This document shows positions 13,201 to 25,200 of a DNA stretch of 64,000 nucleotides, one piece after another. Source of the stretch: Liolophura sinensis (taxonomy: Eukaryota > Mollusca > Polyplacophora > Chitonida > Chitonidae); NCBI RefSeq assembly GCF_032854445.1, contig NC_088305.1, positions 14,247,717 through 14,311,716 on the forward strand, written 5' to 3'. The position numbers were made by a program, and so were the translations under genes. Every line of letters starts with the position of its first letter. Position 1 is the stretch's first letter. The notes under the pieces were generated by a model. That model saw nothing but the letters and a program-made list of their open reading frames with translations. It was not told where the DNA came from and searched no databases.

Positions 13201-16200
13201 TCAGGGCAGTTATAAAAAAAAAAAATAAATAGAAGCGCTTCTATCTTTTTTTTTCTACAACATCCGCGTGACATTTACCGTAAATGATCACTTACCACAG
13301 GCTCTCCGGGTACAGGCAACTGCGCCACCCTCATTACATACACAGGTATTACAGTCATTTGGGAAACTAGCTCCGATTCGATACTGTTGACCTCCGAATG
13401 TACAGCCTGTTTTCAAAACGAATCAATATGTTGCCCATATTAAAAAAAAAGTGATTAAAAAAAGCATTATTTATCTCTAGATTCATGACGTTCCCCCTTT
13501 GTCTGTTTATCTCTCTCGTTATCGAGTGCCAAGGACATCAGCTAACATGATTAATCTATATATTTAAATGACTGTTTGCTTACCCTTGTTCAGAATTATT
13601 TTTCTCAAATAATCCGACATGCACCTCATAGAATGAGTACAAATACACTTAACACATATAAATTACACTTGACCGGTCATTACAGTAATTGTTGTAATCA
13701 GACAAAACAGGGCTAGTTATGGAATTTTTCATATGTATGGTTTCTTTCCCTTTCTAACAGTGCATGGACTGGATTTACTTATGGACAAAGCTACTTACTG
13801 CAGACTTTGGTTGTACAGTCGAAGGTTCCGTCTGATCTACACGTACACGTGTTACAGTCGTCTGGGTAATTATTGCCGACATCAATTCTCTGATTGCTGG
13901 GACTTGTGCAGACTAAAAGAGAGAGAAAATATTAAAAAAAATTAAATACAACAGAATGAACGTCACTCCTATATACTTTACGTCAAAAGACAGTATTAAG
14001 ATCACAAAATGTCAGAAGACAGTATTGAGAACACAAAATGTAATTAGGCCGTATTGAGAATACAAAATGTCATATGGCAGTATTGAGAACACATAATGTA
14101 ACAGAACAGTACTGAAAACACAAAATGTCATGTGGCAGTATTGAGAACACATAATGTAACAGAACAGTACTGAGAACACAAAATGTCATATGATAGTATT
14201 GAGAATACAAAATGTCAAAAGACAGCATTGAAAACACAAAGTATCAGAAGACAGGCTTGAGAACACAAAATGTCATACTCACAGCATATATCAGTGGTAC
14301 AGGAAATAGTGCCGTCATCTCTACACGTACACGTGTTACAGTCGTCCGGGTACGTTTGTCCAATTCTAATGCTTGCACCGTTGGGACGTGTGCAGGCTAG
14401 GAACATCAGATCATAAATACTTTATGACAGCAGATAACGTAGAATTGTATATTTGTGCAGTGCGAGCTGAGAAGGGAGTATGACATTCATGAGTCACAAA
14501 ACAATTTGCCACTCCGCTACCATGTGCCACAAAACAAATAACACTTAACAAAAAAGGTTCAAAAGGGGTTTTTTCCGAGGGATCTGTATTAAAACCCTTT
14601 TCATCTCCAGCGCACGAAAGGGTTCTAAAGCGCCCAGTCGGTTCTGTGTTCAAAACCATTTTTTTAGTTTTTTTTAGTTTTACCGCCGATTTCATGGTCA
14701 CGTAACATATCTAATGGGTTCTATGTTGATCCTTTTCAAAAGGGTTCTGTACAGCACCAAAAAAAGGTTCTGGAGGTGAAAAAAGCCAAAGAACCCTTTT
14801 TAGTCCATACAGAACCTTTTTTCTTAAGAGTGAATGATAAATGCGCAACAGATTAGAAAATAAACGCAATTTGGTATGCAGTAAGACAACCTTTTTCCGT
14901 TGTCATAATCACAGTGAAATAGATGGGCAACAGATTGAAAAATTTAATTACTTATTTGTACACGCACTGTGGAATTATATGTGGAGATGTACTTTTTATT
15001 AAAGGAATATGTAGGGCTCATCGTCGTCAAACTTTCTAGCTTGTGCTAGAACATAGCGCTTAGAACTACCACAACATGCCGATGTGGAATCATATTTACA
15101 AAATCTCATCCCATTAATCATTTCAATTTTTAGGCATTTTTTTGACTGACATAGTTTTTCCCTTTAAAAAAAGAGATGAAAATGTATCTATGCCACAGTC
15201 ATGCAGAAAATGCTCTTTGCAGGACTCAGAACACTGGGTGGTGCGTTTCAGTCAATGTTACATAGCATGGTGGTTAACAAAACATATAATTACAAAATAA
15301 TGTAAAACTATAGAAATATGCAGGCAGATATACAAGTGACAACTGGCCTCCTCGTCCTCTTACATATACCGTTATTTCACTTCATTTTATTTCTTGGTGT
15401 TTTACGCCGTACACTAGAAAACACCCTACACTGTCAAACAAGCATAGGAATCTTTCATCTATATACACATATGCCTACTAGTCATGTCTTTTTTTTTTGG
15501 AGTAAATGAAAATAAGGCACATCTTGCTATGGACAGATATACACAATACCTCCCTGTCAAATTTTAATATTTATATTGCAAAAAGTGGGCAGATCATGTT
15601 TGAAAACTTACAGCATGGCCGTTCGGTACAGGAGATAGTGCCGTCATCTCTACACGTACACGTGTTACAGTCTTCCGGGTACGTTTGTCCGATCCTAATG
15701 CTTTCACCGTTGGGACGTGTGCAGGCTGTGGGCATAAAAACAATGGTATTCCTTTTTATAAATGATTCATGGAGAAGATATTGTATTTTTAAATGTTGAC
15801 AAATTTTCTCTTCCACTAAATATTTGAACAAAGCTCTACATTTATGAATGAAGTAAACTTACAGCATGGCCGTTCGGTACAGGAGATAGTGCCGTCATCT
15901 CTACACGTACACGTGTTACAGTCGTCCGGGTACGTTTGTCCGATCCTAATGCTTGCACCGTTGGGACGCGTGCAGGCTGTGGACAAAAGTAACCGTGACA
16001 TTCCTTTTTATAAATGATGCATCGACAAGATATTGTCTTTTGTATACTGATAATTTTTTCCTTTTATTAAACATTTAAACAAAGCCCTACATTTATGAAT
16101 GAGGAAAACGCTATATGTTATTAATTTTATAAAATGCCATTTTCGTGTATCGTTTAACATGATCAGAAAATATTTTGTGTAGCTTTCAGACAACACTTGT

Positions 16201-19200
16201 CTTTGACACCAACTATGTACACCCAGAATTCTCTTTGAAAATTAACTGTATTTTTTTGTTACAGAGAACGTACCTTAGCACATGTACGTTTAAAACTAAC
16301 CGCGTGGACATTAGTACACGTGACCCAGTTGTCGTCACTACAGTAACTTATAACTTAAAAAGTCTGAACAAAACGTTTAACCTTTGCACAAACAATCCAT
16401 ATGTTAAGAAAAAAAATCCATGTTCTGAAATATAATCTGGATGAAATATAGGATTTGCACCAGTCATGACGCTGATGTCAGATAGACATTGATTTACTAA
16501 ACAATTCAGTCCGGTGCATTCTGTATGATGCGCTATATTTTTAAGCTTACGATGTGACATTACAGTGCACCTGCGAGAATGGCTTTAGTACAGAAAACTA
16601 CTGGGCTTTATGACTATGGTTTTATATCCACTTCACCATGTTGGGGGTTTATACACATGGATCGAACTATTCGTTTGTTTAATGAATACGGTAAAACGTT
16701 GTCTGTGAGAGCATATCATGTTTGTTTTATGTGCGAAGGATTTAAACCGTGTAGATCCCAAAGAAAATGAACGCCCTTCATCAAGTAATAGAAAACGTCA
16801 ATATGGCAGTCAAGACAGACGGAGTAAGGTCTAAGTTTCCAATATCATTGAAAACTCTTGGCTGCTTCTCTTTGCTTGATTCCGTCCTAATTTTGTACTT
16901 TGTATACTTTCTTAACCCTTTCATAATGCATGGTAAACCTCGCTTTGGAAATTGGTCTTGTTGTTGTCGACCTGAAACGTCCATCCTTGGTTGACGACTG
17001 GTATAAGAATGTGTTTAACAACGCATATTTTATAGCCTTTGCAAGAAAATCATCAGCCATTGTGTGTTCCTGGTGAGTAAAAACTTACACAGATGAAATA
17101 GGAACATGGAAGTGCATAACGGACACAGAAACTGGGTACTTACAACAAGCTCTCTGGGTACATACAACATTTCCACCCTCGTTACAGACACACGTGTTAC
17201 AGTCGTTAGCGAAATCAGCTCCGATACGATACTGTTGACCTCCAAATGTACAGCCTGTACGTAAAGATGTGGAAATATAAATGCATGCACTCAAAGCACT
17301 CCAGTTTTAAGCAATTATTATCTTTTAAGCAGAAATTTTGGCAGATGTAAGAGATTTAGGGTAAATTTTCATACTGCTATGGTTTAATGTTATGTATTGA
17401 CAATATATTATCAATACAAACATTGATTTACATATCACTGTTTTTTAATATGCTAAGAAACGATTTCACGCTGTGTCTCTGTACATTGAGATGAAAACCT
17501 GTTGGCCACACTTTTGTTGTAACATTTTATTGTATTTCTTTTACATGTGCTACAAAGTCACTTACTGCAGACTTTGGTTGTACAGTCAAAGGTTCCGTCT
17601 GATCTACACGTACACGTGTTACAGTCGTCTGGGTAATTATCGCCGACATCAATTCTCTGATTGCTGGGGCTTGTGCAGACTAAGTGAAAATGTAAGAATA
17701 CAACAATGCATTACATTTTGTTCACAACCATGTGCATCTATTATTTATAACTGAAATAAAAATACGCTGAACAAATCATAGTTACTACAAGACCAGTGGG
17801 GTCCGTCTTAACTTGTGACTGGCGTAACGTCCATTGTGACACGTGGTGGTGCGATACGCCACTTTCTAAAAAAGCCCGCGACAACTTTGGAAGACGGTCC
17901 CGTAGCATAATAGACTATAAGCATACTCACAGCATATATCATTGGTACAGGAGATAGTGCCGTCTTCTCTACACGTACACGTATTACAGTCATCCGCGTA
18001 TGTTTGTCCGATCCTAATGCTTGCACCGTTGGGACGTGTGCAGGCTGTGGACAACACAAACAATAATAGTTATTTTTATAAATTATTCATCAAGAAGATA
18101 TTGTATTTTTTAATACTGACAAATTTTACTTTCCACTGGACATTTAAACAAAGCTCTACATTAATGAATGGGGAAAACTTACAGCATGGCCGTTCGGTAC
18201 AGGAAATAGTGCCGTCATCTCTACACGTACACGTGTTACAGTCGTCCGGGTACGTTTGTCCGATCCTAATGCTTGCACCGTTGGGACGTGTGCAGGCTGT
18301 GGACAACACAAACAATAATAGTTATTTTTATAAATGAATTATCGAGAAGATATTGCGTTTTTGAATACTGACCAAATTTCCTTTCTACTGAACATTTGAA
18401 CAAAGCTCTACATTAATGAATGGGGAAAACTTACAGCATGGCCGTTCGGTACAGGAAATAGTGCCGTCATCTCTACACGTACACGTGTTACAGTCGTCCG
18501 GGTACGTTTGTCCGATCCTAATGCTTGCACCGTTGGGGCGCGTGCAGGCTGTGGGTATAAAAAAACAATGATTCCTTTTTATAAATGATTCATCGATAAA
18601 ATATTGTATTTTTAAATGCTGGCAATGTTTTCCTCCTATTAAACACTTGCACAAGGCTCTATATTTATGAATTAAGAAAACGCTATATGTTGTTAATTTT
18701 CAAAGATGCCACTTCCGTGCATCGTTTTACATGATCAGGAAACACATTCTGTGTTTTCAGACAACGCTTGTTTTTGACACCAACTATGTACACACAGACT
18801 TTCTATCTTTGAAAATCAACTGGAATTATTTTGTTACAGAGGACATACCTTTGTAACTGTAAATTTAAAATTAACAGTATGGACGTTAGTATAGGTGACC
18901 CAATTGACGTCACTGCATTGACTTAAAACTTAAAAAGCCTGAACAAAACTTCTAACTTTTGCACAAATAATCCAAATGATAAGAGAAAAAAATCCATGTC
19001 CTAATATATAATCTGGATCAAACATAGGATTCGCTCCAGTCATGACCAAGTCATTCTTTGCCAGAGAACCATCAGCCATTGTATGTTCCTGGTGGGTAAA
19101 AGCCCCAAAAGCCGAAATAAAAAGATAAAAGTGTATAAAGGACACAGAAACTGGGTACTTACAACAAGCTCTCTGGGTACAAACAACATTTCCACCCTCG

Positions 19201-22200
19201 TTACAGACACACGTGTTACAGTCGTTAGGGAAATCAGCTCCGATACGATACTGTTGACCCCCAAAGGTACAGCCTGTAAGTAAGGATGTAAAAATGTATT
19301 TGCGTGCATTCAAAAGAATTTAGGTTTAAGCAATTATTATCATTCACGCAGAAATTATGACACATGTGGAAGTTTTAGGGTAAGTTTTAACGCTGTTATG
19401 ATTTGATATTATGGATTGACAATCTGTCACCAAGTTATGCTAAGAAACGTTTTCACGCTGTGTCTCTGTACATTGAGATGAAAACCTGTTGGCCTTACTT
19501 TTGTTGAAACATTTTTTGGTATTTCTTTTACATGTGCTACAAAGTCACTTACTGCAGACTTTGGTTGTACAGTCGAAGGTTCCGTCTGATGTACACGTAC
19601 ACGTGTTACAGTCGTCTGGGTAATTATCGCCGACATCAATTCTCTGATTGCTGGGACTTGTGCAAACTAAGTGGAAATGTAAGAATACAACAATGCATTA
19701 CATTTTCTTGAGAACTATGTGCATTTATTATTTACAACTGAAAATAAAAACAAACTGAACAGTTCATAGTTACTGTAAGACTAATGTGGTCCGTCTTAAT
19801 TTGTGACTGGCGTAACGTCCATTATGACATGTGGTGGTGCGATACGCCACCTGCTAATTTAGCCTGCGACAACTTTGGAAGACAGTTCCATGGCATAATA
19901 GAGTATAAGCATACTCACAGCATATATCATTGGTACAGGAGATAGTGCCGTCAACTCTACAAGTACACGTATTACAGTCGTCCGGGTACGTTTGTCCGAT
20001 CCTAATGCTTTCACCGTTGGGACGTGTGCAGGCTGTGGACAACACAAACAATAATAGTTATTTTTATAAATGATTCATCAAGAAGATATTGTATTTTTGA
20101 ATACTGACAAATTTTACTTTCCACTGGACATTTATACAAAGCTCTACATTAATGAATGAGGAAAACTTACAGCATGGCCGTTCGGTACAGGAAATAGTGC
20201 CGTCATTTCTACACGTACACGTGTTACAGTCGTCCGCGTACGTTTGTTCGATCCTAATGCTTTCACCGTTGGGACGCGTGCAGGCTGTGGGGATTAAAAA
20301 AATGATATTCCTTTTTAAAAATGATTAATCGAGAAGATATTGTATATTTAAATATTGATAAATTTTCTCTTCAACTAAACATTTAAACAAAGCTCTATAT
20401 TAATGAATGAGAAAAACTTACAGCAGGGCCGTTCGGTACAGGAGATAGAGCCGTCATCTCTACACGTACACGTGTTACAGTCGTCCGGGTACGTTTGTCC
20501 GATCCTAATGCTTGCACCGTTGGGACGTGTGCAGGCTGTGGACAACACAAAAAATAATATTTCTCTTTCTAACTCATTCAGAGAAAAGATATTGTATTTT
20601 TGAATACTGACAAATTTTACTTTCCACTGAACATTTGAACAAAGCTCTGTATTATTGAATGGGGAAAACTTACAGCATGGCCGTTCGGTACAGGAGATAG
20701 TGCCGTCATCTCTACACGTACACGTGTTACAGTCGTCCGGGTACGTTTGTCCGATCCTAATGCTTGCACCGTTGGGACGCGTGCAGGCTGTGGGTATAAA
20801 AAAAACAATGATATTTCTTTTTATAAATGATTCAACGAGAAAATATTGTATTTTAAATGCTGACAATGTTTTTCTCCTATTAAACATTTGCACAAGGCTG
20901 TATATTTATGAATGAAGTAAACGCTATATGTTGTTAATTTTCAAAGCATCGTTTACGTGCATCGTTTCACATGATCAGAAAACATATTCTGTGTTTTCAG
21001 ACATTGCCTGTTTTTTGACACCAACTATGTACACACAGACTTTCTATCTTTGAAAATCAACTGGAATTATTTTGTTACACAGAACGTACCCTAGTACATG
21101 GAAATTTAAAACTAACACCATGGACGTTAGTATAGGTGACCCAATTGACGTCACTGTAGTTACCTAAAACTTAAAAAGCCTAAACAAAACTTCTAACATT
21201 TGCACAATTAATCCAAATGTTAGGAGAAAAATTCCATGTCCAGATATATAGCCCAGATCGAATAAGGGAATTTGCTCTAGACATGACCAAGTCATCCTTT
21301 GCCAGAGAACCATCAGCCAGTGGGTGTTCCTGGCGAGTAAAAGCCCCAAAAGCCGATACAGGAACATGAAAGTGCATAAAGGACACTTACAACAAGCTCT
21401 CTGGGTACAAACAACATTTCCACCCTCGTTACAGACACACGTGTTACAGTCGTTAGGGAAATCAGCTCCGATACGATACTGTTGACCTCCAAACGTACAG
21501 CCTGTAAGTAAGGATGTAAAAATGCATTTGCGTGCATTCAAAAGAATTTAGGTTTAAGCAATTATTATCATTCACGCAGAAATTATGACACATGTGGAAG
21601 TTTTAGGGTAAGTTTTAACACTGTTATGATTTGATATTATGGATTGACAATCTGTCACCAAGTTATGCTAAGAAACGTTTTCACGCTGTGTCCCTGTATA
21701 TTGAGATGAAAACCTGTTGGCCTTACTTTTGTTGAAACATTTTTTGGTATTTCTTTTACATGTGATACAAAGTCACTTACTGCAGACTTTGGTTGTACAG
21801 TCGAAGGTTCCGTCTGATGTACACGTACACGTGTTACAGTCGTCTGGGTAATTATTTCCGACATCAATTCTCTGATTGCTGGGACTTGTGCAAACTAAGT
21901 GGAAATGTAAGAATACAACAATGCATTACATTTTCTTGAGAACTATGTGCATTTATTATTTACAACTGAAAATAAAAACAAACTGAACAGTTCATAGTTA
22001 CTGTAAGACTAATGTGGTCCGTCTTAATTTGTGACTGGCGTAACGTCCATTATGACATGTGGTGGTGCGATACGCCACCTGCTAATTTAGCCTGCGACAA
22101 CTTTGGAAGACAGTTCCATGGCATAATAGAGTATAAGCATACTCACAGCATATATCATTGGTACAGGAGATAGTGCCGTCAACTCTACAAGTACACGTAT

Positions 22201-25200
22201 TACAGTCGTCCGGGTACGTTTGTCCGATCCTAATGCTTTCACCGTTGGGACGTGTGCAGGCTGTGGACAACACAAACAATAATAGTTATTTTTATAAATG
22301 ATTCATCAAGAAGATATTGTATTTTTGAATACTGACAAATTTTACTTTCCACTGGATATTTAGACAAAGCTCTATATTAATGAATGAGGAAAACTTACAG
22401 CATGGCCGTTCCGTACAGGAAATAGTGCCGTCATTTCTACACGTACACGTGTTACAGTCGTCCGGGTACGTTTGTCCGATCCTAATGCTTTCACCGTTGG
22501 GACGCGTGCAGGCTGTGGGCATTAAAAAAATGATATTCCTTTTTAAAAATGATTAATCGAGAAGATATTGTATATTTAAGTATTGATAAATTTTCTCTTC
22601 AACTAAACATTTAAACAAAGCTCTACATTAATGAATGAGAAAAACTTACAGCACGGCCGTTGGGTACAGGAGATAGAGCCGTCATCTCTACACGTACACG
22701 TGTTACAGTCGTCCGGGTACGTTTGTCCGATCCTAATGCTTGCACCGTTGGGACGTGTGCAGGCTGTGGACAACACAAACAATAATAGTTATTTTTATAA
22801 ATGATTCATCAAGAAGATATTGTATTTTTGAATACTGACAAATTTTACTTTCCACTGAACATTTGAACAAAGCTCTATATTATTGAATGGGGAAAACTTA
22901 CAGCATGGCCGTTCGGTACAGGAGATAGTGCCGTCATCTCTACACGTACACGTGTTACAGTCGTCCGGGTACGTTTGTCCGATCCTAATGCTTGCACCGT
23001 TGGGACGCGTGCAGGCTGTGGGTATAAAAAAACAATGATATTTCTTTTTATAAATGATTCAACGAGAAAATATTGTATTTTAAATGGTGACAATGTTTTT
23101 CTCCTATTAAACATTTGCACAAGGCTCTATATTTATGAATGAAGTAAACGCTATATGTTGTTAATTTTCAAAGCATCGTTTACGTGCATCGTTTCACATG
23201 ATCAGAAAACATATTCTGTGTTTTCAGACAACGCTTGTTTTTGACACCAACTATGTACACACAGACTTTCTATCTTTGAAAATCAACTGGAATTATTTTG
23301 TTACACAGAACGTACCCTAGTACATGGAAATTTAAAACTAACACCATGGACGTTAGTATAGGTGACCCAATTGACGTCACTGTAGTTACCTAAAACTTAA
23401 AAAGCCTAAACAAAACTTCTAACATTTGCACAATTAATCCAAATGTTAGGAGAAAAATTCCATGTCCAGATATATAGCCCAGATCGAATAAGGGAATTTG
23501 CTCTAGACATGACCAAGTCATCCTTTGCCAGAGAACCATCAGCCAGTGGGTGTTCCTGGCGAGTAAAAGCCCCAAAAGCCGATACAGGAACATGAAAGTG
23601 CATAAAGGACACTTACAACAAGCTCTCTGGGTACAAACAACATTTCCACCCTCGTTACAGACACACGTGTTACAGTCGTTAGGGAAATCAGCTCCGATAC
23701 GATACTGTTGACCTCCAAACGTACAGCCTGTAAGTAAGGATGTAAAAATGTATTTGCGTGGACGCAAAGGACTCTAGTTTTAAGCAATTCTTATCTGTTA
23801 CACAAAAATTGTGACAGATGTGTCTGTTTTAGGGTAAGATTTGACACTGTTATGGTTTTATGTTAAGTATTGACAATCTGTCACCAAGTTATGCTAAGAG
23901 ACGTTTTCACGCTGTGTCTCTGTACATTGAGATGAAAACCTGTTGGCCACACTTTTGCTGTAACATTTTATTGTATTTCTTTCACATGTGCTACAAAGTC
24001 ACTTACTGCAGACTTTGGTTGTACAGTCGAAGGTTCCGTCTGATCTACACGTACACGTGTTACAGTCGTCTGGGTAATTATCGCCGACATCAATTCTCTG
24101 ATTGCTGGGACTTGTGCAAACTAAGTGGAAATGTAATAAAACAACAAAGCATTACATTTTCTTGACAACTACGTGCATTTATTATTTACAACTGAAAGTA
24201 AAAACAAGCTGAACAAATCATTGTTACTGCAAGACCAATGGGGTCCGCCTTAACTTGTGGCTGGAGTAACCTCCATTGTGACATGTGGTGGTGCGATACG
24301 CCACCTGCTGAATGAGCCTGCGACAACTTTGGAAGACAGTTCCATGGCATAATAGAGTATAAGCATACTCACAGCATATATCATTGGTACAGGAGATAGT
24401 GCCGTCAACTCTACAAGTACACGTATTACAGTCGTCCGGGTACGTTTGTCCGATCCTAATGCTTTCACCGTTGGGACGTGTGCAGGCTGTGGACAACACA
24501 AACAATAATAGTTTTTTTTTTATAAATGATTCATCAAGAAGATATTGTATTTTTGAATACTGACAAATTTTACTTTCCACTGGACATTTAGACAAAGATC
24601 TACATTAATGAATGAGGAAAACTTACAGCATGGCCGTTCGGTACAGGAAATAGTGCCGTCATTTCTACACGTACACGTATTACAGTCGTCCGCGTACGTT
24701 TGTCCGATCCTAATGCTTTCACCGTTTGGACGCGTGCAGGCTGTGGGCATTAAAAAATGATATTCCTTTTTAAACATGATTAATCGAGAAGATATTGTAT
24801 ATTTAAATATTGATAAATTTTCTCTTCAACTAAACATTTAAACAAAGCTCTACATTAATGAATGAGAAAAACTTACAGCACGGCCGTTCGGTACAGGAGA
24901 TAGAGCCGTCATCTCTACACGTACACGTGTTACAGTTGTCCGGGAACGTTTGTCCGATCCTAATGCTTGCACCGTTGGGACGTGTGCAGGCTGTGGACAA
25001 CACAAACAATATTAGTTATTTTTATAAATGATTCATCAAGAAGATATTGTATTTTTGAATACTGACAAATTTTACTTTCCACTGGACATTTAGACAAAGC
25101 TCTACATTAATGAATGAGGAAAACTTACAGCATGGCCGTTCGGTACAGGAAATAGTGCCGTCATTTCTACACGTACACGTGTTACAGTCGTCCGCGTACG

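Larger units (their letters stand above)
14397..15611. other. Intron between D47 and D46
   Basis: Holds the inverted-repeat element at 14541-14833 and a short antisense SINE tail at about 15378-15425. No exon is visible. Sister units have only about 140 bp here, so this intron was expanded by insertions. Confidence 0.6.

Noticed and set aside
17942-18337. Plus-strand frame with repeated '[18 protein letters not shown]'-like segments
   Set aside because: This is the antisense of two R/N exons; it recurs wherever those exons occur and has no independent support.
20375-20893. 172-codon open frame covering D35 and D34 as one coding unit
   Set aside because: It reads through a 138-bp intron with strong gtaagt and cacag sites; the intron part is low-complexity and not conserved as protein.
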